Of a stretch of DNA of 50,148 nt, positions 42,631 to 50,148 are shown in pieces. Position numbers and translations under genes: made by a program. Each line of letters starts with the position of its first letter. The first letter of the stretch is position 1. The notes below the pieces were generated by a model. That model was not told the DNA's origin, ran no database searches, and saw nothing but the letters and a program-made list of their open reading frames with translations. Location: assembly GCA_023411215.1 (NCBI GenBank), contig JAEYOY010000060.1:1-50148 (forward strand). The letters are read 5' to 3'. This DNA comes from Bacillota bacterium (GTDB taxonomy: Bacteria; Bacillota; Clostridia; Lachnospirales; Lachnospiraceae).

Positions 42631-42914
42631 GATATACTCCTCCATATGTTTAATTTATTGTTCCGCCCGTAAATCAGCATTAACCAATTGATTATAAATT
42701 ATTATCGAGAGGTATTGCTTTAAGGCTTTCGTGTGCGGTTTGTTAATTCTTACAGTTATAAGTGTATTCCTAAATCAATCCATCGTCAAGTTAGAATATA
42801 GTTAGAATAATGAGAGAAAGCTTAAGAGAGAAAAAGTAACCCGGATCGATTAAAAGAACCCTTAATAAGAGTGCAATGCTTGATTCACAGCTTGATTAAC
42901 GATTGATAATTCAG

Positions 42915-42943
42915 TTGTAATTGTGTATCTCCTAGTTTATAAT
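42915..42943 (+). promoter_or_regulatory. Sigma-A promoter of the methyltransferase gene
   Basis: TTGTAA (42915-42920) and TATAAT (42938-42943) with a 17-bp spacer. The leader to the start codon is about 200 nt; it has small hairpins but matches no riboswitch class I recognise. The remaining pspA side of this 522-bp divergent gap shows nothing clear. Confidence 0.75.
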
Positions 42944-43151
42944 AATGTGAAGACATACCATCTTCCCGAAGTGAATTATTATTTCCATAGGTAGAACTGA
43001 AATGTAGGCACGAGGTGCGTATTTCTTGTTCTTTCGATCTTGTGAGGTGCCGCTAAAGGTCATCATGAAATGTGGTGCGAATAAAGGCTTTTTAAAAGGC
43101 AGATAATCCTTGGGAAGAACTATTAGAATAAACTTGGAAAGAGAGATCGTT

Positions 43152-44015
43152 ATGTGGATTGCAAAGGATTGGAAGGACTATGAGGTGATCGATACTTCAA
43201 AGGGTGAGAAGCTGGAACGTTGGGGTAACTACATTCTGGTGCGTCCTGACCCGCAGGTGATCTGGGATACACCCCGACAGAATAAAGGCTGGAAGAAACC
43301 GAATGCACATTATCATAGAAGTGCTAAAGGCGGAGGAGAGTGGGAGTTTTTCGATCTGCCAAAGCAATGGGATATTACTTATAAGGATTTGACCTTTCAT
43401 CTGCAGCCCTTTAGTTTTAAGCATACAGGTCTGTTCCCAGAGCAGGCTGCGAACTGGGATTGGTTTTCTGAGAAGATCAAGAACGAGAAGGGAAGGCAGA
43501 TCAAGGTATTGAACCTTTTCGCTTATACCGGCGGTGCGACGCTGGCTGCAGCGAAAGCAGGAGCAGCAGTTACACATGTGGATGCCTCGAAGGGGATGGT
43601 CACCTGGGCGAAGGAGAATGCCGTTGCATCCGGTCTTGGGGAAGCTCCAATTCGATATATCGTAGATGATTGTGTAAAATTCGTTGAACGCGAGATACGC
43701 CGGGATAGCAAATACGATGCCATTATCATGGACCCTCCTTCTTATGGAAGAGGTCCAAAGGGTGAGATATGGAAGATAGAGGATAATATTCATCCCTTTG
43801 TACAGCTTTGTACTAAGCTATTATCGGATGACCCGCTGTTCTTTTTGCTGAATTCCTATACGACAGGTCTTCAGGCAGGGGTATTATCCTATATGATTTC
43901 CCAAGAGATCGGTAAGAAGTATGGCGGCAAAGTAGAAGCGGATGAGATTGGTCTTCCGGTAACGGATAGCGGGTTAGTACTTCCCTGCGGTGCTTCCGGC
44001 CGATGGGAGAGATAG
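43152..44015 (+). CDS. Class I SAM-dependent methyltransferase, RlmK/RlmI-like
   Basis: The 287-residue protein resembles the catalytic half of 23S rRNA cytosine methyltransferases. It shows a beta-rich N-terminal part (about 1-110), the SAM-binding loop LNLFAYTGGATLAAAKAGA (about 120-138), VDASKGMVTWAKENA, and the catalytic-site motif IIMDPPSYGRG near 195, followed by LNSYTTGLQ. It lacks an N-terminal PUA domain, so the target may differ from RlmI. The ATG at 43152 (MWIAKDWKDYEV) fits the family start; the preceding 14-codon extension is unsupported. It is a single gene with its own promoter and a terminator shared with the convergent EFR1 gene. Substrate not determinable from sequence. Confidence 0.85.
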   Translation: MWIAKDWKDYEVIDTSKGEKLERWGNYILVRPDPQVIWDTPRQNKGWKKPNAHYHRSAKGGGEWEFFDLPKQWDITYKDLTFHLQPFSFKHTGLFPEQAANWDWFSEKIKNEKGRQIKVLNLFAYTGGATLAAAKAGAAVTHVDASKGMVTWAKENAVASGLGEAPIRYIVDDCVKFVEREIRRDSKYDAIIMDPPSYGRGPKGEIWKIEDNIHPFVQLCTKLLSDDPLFFLLNSYTTGLQAGVLSYMISQEIGKKYGGKVEADEIGLPVTDSGLVLPCGASGRWER

Positions 44016-44060
44016 CCAACAATGAAATGATTGGGCTAGTGAATTTTGAATAATTAAAAT

Positions 44061-44115
44061 ATGGGTATCCAATCTTACGGGAATTAGTAACCGCTAAGAG
44101 AGGATGCCCATTTTT
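44061..44115. terminator. Terminator after the methyltransferase gene
   Basis: ATGGGTATCC (44061-44070) pairs with GGATGCCCAT (44102-44111), followed by TTTT on the plus strand and flanked by AAAAT on the other side. It lies between convergent genes and may work in both directions. Confidence 0.85.
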
Positions 44116-44163
44116 AAAGCAGGTTACGCCCTGATAAAAAGCCATCTGAGCAGACCTTTCATT

Positions 44164-45111
44164 CTATTGCGCCAGAAAATATTCTTTCAGCCCTGCAAAA
44201 CCCGTATCATAAGGGTAGTGAATAACATCAATTGGTTGAAAAGCGGGTAATTCCTTCTCTAGCTCTTTCAAAGAAAAGCCTCCCTTTAGGATAAACCTAC
44301 GCACGAAGGCAGGCTTCAAAGCCTTCCTGGGACAGCTGTAGATGCATCGCAGACAGAGGCAGCAGCGAGATGCATAGACAGGTTTACCGCCTTGAAGCTT
44401 AATATTACTGGTTGGACAGCCTCTGGCACATAGACCGCAGCCGTTACAGGCCAAGCTGGTCCTAATATTCTTTCCGTATAGTTTAGAGCCCTCCTTCTGT
44501 GCTTCTGCGAATACGGAAATGATGCGGTCAATAAGATATGGTTCCGTTCTTCTTACAACACCGGAGAGGAGGTCGGTAACTATTCGGTTGACCTTATCGG
44601 GGAGTACCTTAAGAAGCATTAGGGAAAGTTCCTTGGGCGTCGGAATAATACAGTTAGCTGGCATAATCAACATTTGCTCATATGCGATCCGATAACCTCT
44701 CTTCTTAAGATGCTGAATGCAATGAAGCCTGGAAGCTGTATTCGGAATCACCTCGCCGCCTCCCGAGACAGAGATTACTGCAGCCAACTTCTTGTCTGCT
44801 ATAGGCAGCTTATTGATAAAATCATAAACCGGTCTGGGTGCATTCATGGCATAGACAGGGTAGAGGATAAGAAGTAGGTCATACTCCTGAAGCTTATATG
44901 GATTTCTTGCATGAATTTCGTGGCAATGAACCGATATGCCTTGTTTTGTAAATTCGCTTATAAAAGAGTCAGCTGCTCTTTTTGTACCACCGGTACCACT
45001 GAAATAAACAATCTCTACCTTCTTTGGTCTTGGATATTTTCTCAATTCACTCAAACTCCCCTCTAGATTAAATAGTTGCACTAAAGTAACTATACTACTT
45101 TGCTGATACAT
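44164..45111 (-). CDS. EFR1-family flavodoxin-ferredoxin protein
   Basis: The 315-residue protein joins a flavodoxin-like domain (about residues 32-190; VYFSGTGGTKRAADSF for FMN phosphate, LLILYPVYAMNAPRPV) to a C-terminal two-cluster ferredoxin (CNGCGLCARGCPTSN and CCLCLRCIYSCPRKA, about 225-270). This arrangement is that of EFR1 ferrodoxins common in Clostridia, predicted soluble electron carriers or reductases. No partner enzyme is adjacent. The start is uncertain: the open frame begins at 45111, but no good ribosome binding site was seen, and the conserved region begins near residue 30. Confidence 0.88.
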   Translation of the reverse strand: MYQQSSIVTLVQLFNLEGSLSELRKYPRPKKVEIVYFSGTGGTKRAADSFISEFTKQGISVHCHEIHARNPYKLQEYDLLLILYPVYAMNAPRPVYDFINKLPIADKKLAAVISVSGGGEVIPNTASRLHCIQHLKKRGYRIAYEQMLIMPANCIIPTPKELSLMLLKVLPDKVNRIVTDLLSGVVRRTEPYLIDRIISVFAEAQKEGSKLYGKNIRTSLACNGCGLCARGCPTSNIKLQGGKPVYASRCCLCLRCIYSCPRKALKPAFVRRFILKGGFSLKELEKELPAFQPIDVIHYPYDTGFAGLKEYFLAQ

Positions 45112-45304
45112 TTTAAATAGAGATTAAAAATACGATACATGAAGAGAAGCCTATTCATGATAGTTAGCTGAGAACTCATATATCATCACAGAATATATCT
45201 ATATGGAGTAAATAGTGTGGCTGGATGAGACCGATATCTGAACCGTAGTTGGCTATGATAAGGCAAATTTTGAATAAATCTTCAAGAAAAGCTAAGACTT
45301 AACA

Positions 45305-45371
45305 GTGTAAATTATAAAAAGCATAATTTACACTTAGAAGTTTGTGCCTGCGTTATCCTCGGCACAAACTT
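45305..45371 (+). promoter_or_regulatory. Two perfect hairpins at the head of the gtcA-operon leader
   Basis: GTGTAAATTAT/ATAATTTACAC (45305-45315 with 45323-45333) and AAGTTTGTGCC/GGCACAAACTT (45338-45348 with 45361-45371) are 11-bp perfect stems. They open a 460-bp non-coding stretch upstream of the glycosylation operon. No gene is present in it. Confidence 0.7.
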
Positions 45372-45545
45372 ACACAAGGAGTAGGTATAAGGTTCGCCCA
45401 TTGGAGCGAACTCCTTGTTCTTCCGGACATGTGCCTGTGTTTTCATAGTGTAAAAGACACACTTGGCATAAGCTTACACAAGGAGTAGGTATAAAGGTTC
45501 GCCAGTTGGGGAGAACTCCCATTTCTGCCGTTTTGTGCCTGTGTC
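45361..45545 (+). repeat. Tandem structured repeat in the leader of the glycosylation operon
   Basis: Two units about 104 bp apart share CTTACACAAGGAGTAGGTAT followed by AAGGTTCGCC, a TTGG loop, GAACTCC and a closing GTGCCTGTGT. The first folds as nested stems ACAAGGA/TCCTTGT and GTTCGC/GCGAAC; the second keeps GGAG/CTCC and GTTC/GAAC with changed flanks. A third GTGCCTGCGT lies at 45344. The second unit ends 28 bp before the GtrA-type gene, so it is probably in the 5' untranslated region. Confidence 0.75.
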
Positions 45546-45572
45546 TATATCATTTTTTTGTGAGGTTTTTCA

Positions 45573-46001
45573 ATGAAGAAAGCATTTTTGAAATACAGAG
45601 AAATTATATTATATATTTTCTTTGGTGGTTGTACAACTATCGTAAACGTAATCCTTTATTATATCAGCACCAGATGGTTCGGCTTAGGTACCGTCATAAG
45701 TACGCTGCTGGCCTGGTGGGTATCGGTCCTCTTTGCTTATATCACGAACCGTATTTTGGTTTTTAGAAGTCATAACAAAGAACCAAGGGCGATATTGTTT
45801 GAATTTGCTTTCTTTGTAGCCTGTAGACTACTGACCGGTTTATTGGATGTTTTAATTATGTATCTGTTTGTCGACCAGCTTGGCTGGCATGATCTTATTA
45901 TAAAGTTTTTATCGAACCTGATTGTCATTGTGGTGAATTATGTTGCCAGCAGATTATTGATTTTTAAAAAACATTCTAATAGGAGGCAAGTGAAATCTTA
46001 A
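45573..46001 (+). CDS. GtrA/GtcA family membrane protein
   Basis: The 142-residue protein has four predicted membrane helices (about residues 10-30, 38-58, 72-95, 105-125) and the family pattern FFGGCTTIVNVILYY and FAYITNRILVF. GtrA/GtcA proteins are thought to flip polyprenyl-phosphate-linked sugars across the membrane. Its stop codon overlaps the start of the YfhO-like gene (TAATG), and a glycosyltransferase of the CsbB/GtrB type follows. The trio mirrors the Bacillus/Listeria GtcA-YfhO-CsbB pathway for modifying (lipo)teichoic acids. GAGG precedes the ATG. Confidence 0.92.
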   Translation: MKKAFLKYREIILYIFFGGCTTIVNVILYYISTRWFGLGTVISTLLAWWVSVLFAYITNRILVFRSHNKEPRAILFEFAFFVACRLLTGLLDVLIMYLFVDQLGWHDLIIKFLSNLIVIVVNYVASRLLIFKKHSNRRQVKS

Positions 46002-48652
46002 TGAAAGCAAAGCTATGGAATAATTCATACTTGATCTACAGCATAACTTTTCTTCTGCTTCTTCCTATTATATTTATGCCCTTTATTCCGGAAGGGCGGA
46101 CCTTTGTATGGAATGTTGATGGTATCAATCAACATTATCCCATCCTTATATATTACGGTAAGCTGCTTCGTGGACTTTTAACGGGCCAAGGCTTTCCGAT
46201 GGTGGACTTTAGTATTGGTTTAGGCTTTGATACAATTACCACCCTTCATTATTATGCCCTAGGAGACCCGATCGCTCTATTAGCTATTTTTATGACAGAA
46301 GAGAATGGACCACTTATTTATGCAATTTTGATTGTGTTGAGGTTGTACCTGATCGGCATCAGCTTTCTAGTCTTTGGCAGGTATTGGGGACTTAAAGGGA
46401 ATGGAGTGATACTCGGAGCCTTAATGTATGTATTCTGTGGATACTCCTTCTTCTCAGGAGTTAGACATCCTTATTTTATGAATCCGATGATCTACCTTCC
46501 ATTCCTTTTGATCGGTCTGGAGGAGGTGCTCCGTAGAAGAAAGCCACAGCTGCTGATTGTAATGACATTCCTTTGCACGATTAGTAATTTTTATTTTCTT
46601 TATATATTAACAGTCATGGCAGTTATTTATGTAATACTTCGGTATGTTCTTACCTATTATAAGGAATACAAGAATAAATTAGGAGGCTTACTCCTTGTCG
46701 GTCTGCGAACCGGGAGCTGCTATCTTCTGGGCATGGCTATGGCAGCGGTTATTTTTCTTCCAATTATCTATGCATTTTTGCAGAATGGAAGGTTGGATAG
46801 TAAACCGGAGTTACTGATCGGGTATCTTCATTATGATAAAGCTTATTACTTGTATGCGCTCCAGGGATTGCTTGCATCAGGAATAAGTCCACCTTATTGG
46901 GTGGATTTGTCCTTTCCTGCTATAACAGGAATCAGTGCTGTGATTGTTTTGTGTAATTCAAAGTATCGTAAGTTGGCAATAATCTTAATTTTGACTATAT
47001 TAGCATTACTTGTACCGGCTTTTGGCTACTTTATGAATGCATTTTCCTATATCACGAATCGATGGGATTTCCTGTTGGCCTTTGTTGTTGCGGTAGTATT
47101 CGCTGTGACCTATGAGAAGATGTTTTGCTTGGACTCCAGGGAGAGAATATTACTGGGTGTTGGAATTTTGGGCTATGCTGTGCTGACCTTTATAGCACCC
47201 TCTGCGCTAATCGTAAAAATAACATTTTGTATACTGGTATTGACAATTACGGTTGTATTACTGCTACAGACTCGTAGTCTTTTTGGACAAAAGAAGCTGC
47301 AGGATATTGTGATGTATCTGCTTGTTGTAGGAACCCTTGCCTTTAACGGTTATGCATTTTATTCTCCACAGTTTAACGACTATGCAAAGGAGTTTTTGAC
47401 CGAAGACCGAATCGATGAGCTGACAGATGGAGGGGAAGCACGTATACTTTCAGAGCTGGAGGCTGGCTGGTATCGTGTCGAAACTTACGGAGATCAGATA
47501 CGTAATGAAGCACTTATCCATGATTTTAATGATGTATCCTCCTATTTCAGTTTGATGAATGGCAATGTTACCAACTATTACAAAGAGCTGGAATTAGTGA
47601 GTCAGCGGACAGCTTACCGAATTGACAATCAGGATAGTCGCACGATACCGGATGCTTTAGCCGGTGTTAAATACTTCATTTCCACGGATCGTAATGCGGC
47701 GCCTTATGCATATGAGTTAAGGAAAACACTGACCGATGGAACACAAACCTATTACCTGCTGGAGAACTTGTTTGCACTGCCCCTGGGATATACCTATCAG
47801 AGTTATATGACAGAGGAGGACTTTCGCAAGTTGGATGTTCTCCAGAGGCAGAATACAATGTTGTATGCTGTGGTGCTAGAGGAGGGAACGAATTATATTG
47901 ATCGTACCGTTCAGGATATGAATATAGGCATAGAGGAATTGGATTATAATATTTATGTCAACGGAGGAATTGAATTAGAAGGTGATCGCTTTCTGGTATT
48001 GAACAAAGGCGCTGAGATGACTTTGGACTTTGAGGGTAAAGGGAAATCAGAGACCTATGTGCGTTTCGGCAATCTGGCGCTGAACGGTAGGAAAATGATG
48101 ATGCGGACGTTCATGGTAAAAGGGGAAAGGGAGATGACCAAAAAGGTTAATGTTCGTAGTAAACATCACAATTCTTATTTTGGTAAAATTAATTTCTTGG
48201 TTAATACGGGATACAGCAAGATAATAAAGCATTGGATCAGAATGACCTTTCCAGAAAAGGGTACCTATAGCTTTGATCAGATAGAGGTTTACAGTTTGTC
48301 TATGCAACACGTCAAGAACCAGCTGGATGAACTACGTAGGGGTTCCCTGCAGAATATAAAGGAAGGTCATAACCGAATTGAGGGAGATGCTAATCTGGCT
48401 CAAAAGGGCATCATGGTACTTAGCATACCTTATAGTAAAGGCTGGAGTGCAACTGTCGACGGTGAGAAAGCCAAGCTGCTGAAGGCGAATATTATGTATT
48501 CTTCCATTGAGCTGCCGGAAGGAGAGCATCATATCACTTTGACTTATCGTACACCTTATTTACTGGAAGGTATGATTATATCTTTGGTCAGCCTATTCCT
48601 ATTCATCGGAATCACAGTTACCCTACGTCGAAAGGAGAAAACTCATGGCTGA
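46001..48652 (+). CDS. yfhO: YfhO-family membrane glycosyltransferase
   Basis: The 883-residue protein has about twelve membrane helices in its first 440 residues, with the family hallmarks FIPEGRTFVWNVDGINQHYP near the start and FSIGLGFDTITTLHYYALGDP, a predicted GT-C acceptor/donor loop. A large extracytoplasmic domain follows (about 440-845), then a final helix and basic end. In Bacillus, YfhO transfers GlcNAc from an undecaprenyl-phosphate carrier onto lipoteichoic acid; the donor sugar here is unknown. Its start overlaps the gtrA-type stop by one base and its end overlaps the glycosyltransferase start by 8 bp, so the three are translationally coupled. Confidence 0.92.
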   Translation: MKAKLWNNSYLIYSITFLLLLPIIFMPFIPEGRTFVWNVDGINQHYPILIYYGKLLRGLLTGQGFPMVDFSIGLGFDTITTLHYYALGDPIALLAIFMTEENGPLIYAILIVLRLYLIGISFLVFGRYWGLKGNGVILGALMYVFCGYSFFSGVRHPYFMNPMIYLPFLLIGLEEVLRRRKPQLLIVMTFLCTISNFYFLYILTVMAVIYVILRYVLTYYKEYKNKLGGLLLVGLRTGSCYLLGMAMAAVIFLPIIYAFLQNGRLDSKPELLIGYLHYDKAYYLYALQGLLASGISPPYWVDLSFPAITGISAVIVLCNSKYRKLAIILILTILALLVPAFGYFMNAFSYITNRWDFLLAFVVAVVFAVTYEKMFCLDSRERILLGVGILGYAVLTFIAPSALIVKITFCILVLTITVVLLLQTRSLFGQKKLQDIVMYLLVVGTLAFNGYAFYSPQFNDYAKEFLTEDRIDELTDGGEARILSELEAGWYRVETYGDQIRNEALIHDFNDVSSYFSLMNGNVTNYYKELELVSQRTAYRIDNQDSRTIPDALAGVKYFISTDRNAAPYAYELRKTLTDGTQTYYLLENLFALPLGYTYQSYMTEEDFRKLDVLQRQNTMLYAVVLEEGTNYIDRTVQDMNIGIEELDYNIYVNGGIELEGDRFLVLNKGAEMTLDFEGKGKSETYVRFGNLALNGRKMMMRTFMVKGEREMTKKVNVRSKHHNSYFGKINFLVNTGYSKIIKHWIRMTFPEKGTYSFDQIEVYSLSMQHVKNQLDELRRGSLQNIKEGHNRIEGDANLAQKGIMVLSIPYSKGWSATVDGEKAKLLKANIMYSSIELPEGEHHITLTYRTPYLLEGMIISLVSLFLFIGITVTLRRKEKTHG

Positions 48653-49574
48653 GATGATTTCGATTATTGTCCCCTGCTATAACGAGCAGGAGGTAATCCC
48701 ATTATTCTATGAAGAGATAACCAAAATTTCATCGACATTACCATTGCTGGAATGGGAATACATTTTTGTGAATGACGGTTCCAAGGACCGTACTCTTGAT
48801 ACCATTCGGTATTTACGTGGGATGGATCAGAGAGTTCACTACATCTCCTTCTCAAGAAATTTTGGAAAAGAGGCAGCCATCTATGCCGGACTTCAGAAAG
48901 CATGCGGAGATTATTTAGTATTAATGGATGTAGATCTTCAGGATCCGCCGGGACTGATTGAAGAGATGTATCATGCTGTTGTAGATGAGAATTATGATTG
49001 TGTCGCTACCAGGCGAGTGACAAGAAAAGGGGAGCCGGTTATAAGATCAATCTTTGCCCGTTGCTTTTATCGCCTGATCAACTCAATCTCTAAGACAGAG
49101 TTTGTAGATGGGGCAAGAGACTATCGTCTTATGCGGCGTCAGATGGTAGATTCCATTCTGGAGCTGACAGAATATAACCGATTTACCAAGGGTATCTTCA
49201 GCTGGGTGGGATTTCGGACAAAATGGCTGGAGTATGTGAATGTGGAACGTGCGGCTGGAACGACCAAGTGGTCCTTTTGGAAGCTTTTCTTATATTCCGT
49301 GGATGGGATTATCGCGTTTACAACAGCGCCTCTAGCCTTGGCCTCGGTATTTGGCATGATATTCTGTCTGGTTGCATTGGTTTTAATCGTATTCATTATA
49401 ATTAAGACAATGATTTTTGGTGATCCTACTGCCGGTTGGCCATCCATGGTGTGTATTACATGCCTGATCGGAGGAGTCCAGTTATTCTGTACAGGAATTC
49501 TGGGCCAGTATCTGGCCAGGACCTATCTGGAGACGAAACGACGTCCGGTATATATTGTGAAGGAGGAGGAATAA
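48645..49574 (+). CDS. GT2 glycosyltransferase, CsbB/GtrB-type (polyprenyl-phosphate sugar synthase)
   Basis: The 309-residue protein has a GT-A fold domain (about 1-230): ISIIVPCYNEQEVIPLFYEE, FVNDGSKDRT, SFSRNFGKEAAIYAGL and the DXD-type LMDVDLQDPP, all typical of dolichol/polyprenyl-phosphate sugar synthases. Two membrane helices follow (about 232-256 and 268-292). It charges undecaprenyl phosphate with a sugar on the cytoplasmic side; GtrA-type and YfhO-type products then flip and transfer it. It is the last gene of the operon and overlaps yfhO by 8 bp. AAAGGAGAAAACTC lies before its start. No strong terminator was seen in the 200 bp that follow. Confidence 0.93.
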   Translation: MAEMISIIVPCYNEQEVIPLFYEEITKISSTLPLLEWEYIFVNDGSKDRTLDTIRYLRGMDQRVHYISFSRNFGKEAAIYAGLQKACGDYLVLMDVDLQDPPGLIEEMYHAVVDENYDCVATRRVTRKGEPVIRSIFARCFYRLINSISKTEFVDGARDYRLMRRQMVDSILELTEYNRFTKGIFSWVGFRTKWLEYVNVERAAGTTKWSFWKLFLYSVDGIIAFTTAPLALASVFGMIFCLVALVLIVFIIIKTMIFGDPTAGWPSMVCITCLIGGVQLFCTGILGQYLARTYLETKRRPVYIVKEEE

Positions 49575-49805
49575 GTTATGCTTACAAGGTTCTACAGTTG
49601 TGACAAAATTACTATAGTAGGATGTGGAAATACGTTACAGATAAACAGGAAAATCATCCTTTAAGGGATTAAGCTTAAGTTAATAGGTCTCGGCCTCCAT
49701 GCAAAGTCAAATAGGAAACTTGCTTGCTTCAAAAGGACTGAAATGTAGATTTTGAATGAAAAGTGAAAAAAGTCTTGACAAAGAAGGAAACTTAAAAAAA
49801 AGTAC

Positions 49806-49834
49806 TTGCAAATGCGATATTCTTAGTGTATAAT
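49806..49834 (+). promoter_or_regulatory. Sigma-A promoter of the S10 operon
   Basis: TTGCAA (49806-49811) and TATAAT (49829-49834) with a 17-bp spacer. A second TTGACA at 49775 has no matching -10. The region 49575-49800 holds no recognisable gene. Confidence 0.85.
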
Positions 49835-50110
49835 ATCGTATGTTGTGACATTGATAGCGTTGAAGCGTGAGGTTGCCACCTATTCCGGGTGGGTTTTCCG
49901 TGGAGCGAAGGTCAAGTTATGAAACTGGCGACAAGTCACTGTACCATATAGGGTTCTGCCATTGGGGCAGATAACACGTGTGGAGAACTTCATAAAACAC
50001 CACAGAGAGGCAAATCATCGTCGATTTGTCAAAATGTATGAGATATGAAGATACACACGGATAAGTGTACAGTCACCACTTGTCGTACTGAAATTAAGTG
50101 CGAAAAGGAG
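49835..50110 (+). ncRNA. Structured leader of the S10 operon
   Basis: About 275 nt lie between promoter and ribosome binding site. Hairpins include CCACC/GGGTGG (49876-49892), TCTGCC/GGCAGA (49955-49971) and CAAATC/GATTTG (50011-50028). S10 operons in many bacteria are autoregulated through their leaders (by L4 in Gammaproteobacteria). The length and structure suggest regulation here too, but I cannot assign a known class. Confidence 0.6.
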
Positions 50111-50122
50111 GCGGCTTTTTTT

Positions 50123-50148
50123 ATGGCAAGTCAAGTAATGAGAATTAC
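50123..50148 (+). CDS. rpsJ: 30S ribosomal protein S10, first codons only
   Basis: The window ends eight codons into a gene starting MASQVMRI, which fits the start of Clostridia S10. AAGGAGG precedes the ATG, and a strong promoter and long leader stand upstream, as expected for the first gene of the S10-spc ribosomal operon. The identification rests on eight residues plus context. Confidence 0.72.

Noticed and set aside
45361..45545. Known riboswitch classes (glycine, cyclic di-GMP, THF, manganese, ZTP)
   Set aside because: No conserved core of these classes could be matched by eye; kept only as a structured repeat.

Overview
The window comes from a low-GC Gram-positive chromosome, most likely a Clostridia member of the Lachnospiraceae type. 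The basis is AT-rich codon use, strong AGGAGG ribosome binding sites, near-consensus sigma-A promoters and the sequence character of NusG, L10, RpoB and RpoC. No tRNA, rRNA, integrase, transposase or CRISPR array was seen.

Layout. (1) 1-3800: nusG-rplK-rplA-rplJ-rplL on the plus strand. It has an array of hairpins before rplK, a shared GTGGGAGG...CCAC leader motif before rplK and rplA, an L10-type attenuator before rplJ, a duplicated hairpin between rplJ and rplL, and a 127-bp tandem repeat carrying three identical terminators after rplL. (2) 3860-17620: an accessory block not expected between rplL and rpoB. It encodes a pseudo-AAA+ protein, a VirD4-like ATPase with an altered Walker A, a frameshifted Sel1-repeat gene, a small membrane protein, a TPR-CHAT protease on the minus strand, an ECF-like sigma factor, a soluble HxxxCxxC anti-sigma-like protein, a lipoprotein, a lid-less Hsp70, a J-like TPR membrane protein without HPD, and a TPR protein with two CbxX-type AAA+ domains. 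This is the best candidate for an undescribed system. (3) 17650-24190: a glycerol-3-phosphate regulon: GlpP antiterminator, a leader terminator as its likely target, a GlpA-like dehydrogenase, an FAD/NAD oxidoreductase, a DUF1667 protein, GlpK and a glycerophosphodiesterase. (4) 24450-26910: a YfjL-like membrane-anchored protein and a membrane diguanylate cyclase.

(5) 26950-35360: a cloverleaf-shaped inverted-repeat structure, a strong promoter, then rpoB and rpoC. Both subunits have acidic C-terminal tails, and RpoB also ends in a four-cysteine zinc ribbon. (6) 35440-38250: a ferritin-like protein and a phosphoglucomutase. (7) 38400-42630, minus strand: pspA-ydjG-ydjH-ydjI in the Bacillus subtilis order, an envelope-stress module with small hairpin repeats between pspA and ydjG. 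(8) 43150-45110: an rRNA-methyltransferase-like gene and a convergent flavodoxin/ferredoxin (EFR1) gene. (9) 45300-49575: a repeated structured leader and the gtcA/yfhO/csbB-type operon for polyprenyl-phosphate-dependent glycosylation of envelope polymers. (10) 49800-end: a strong promoter, a structured leader and the first codons of rpsJ, the start of the S10 operon.

The classical rplL-rpoB-rpoC-rpsL order is therefore interrupted on both sides of rpoBC, and each ribosomal or RNA polymerase block has its own promoter. Within the accessory block, one hypothesis is that TPR-CHAT proteolysis, a sigma/anti-sigma pair and an Hsp70-J-AAA+ remodelling machine act with a membrane VirD4-like motor. 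This is inferred from gene content and order only.
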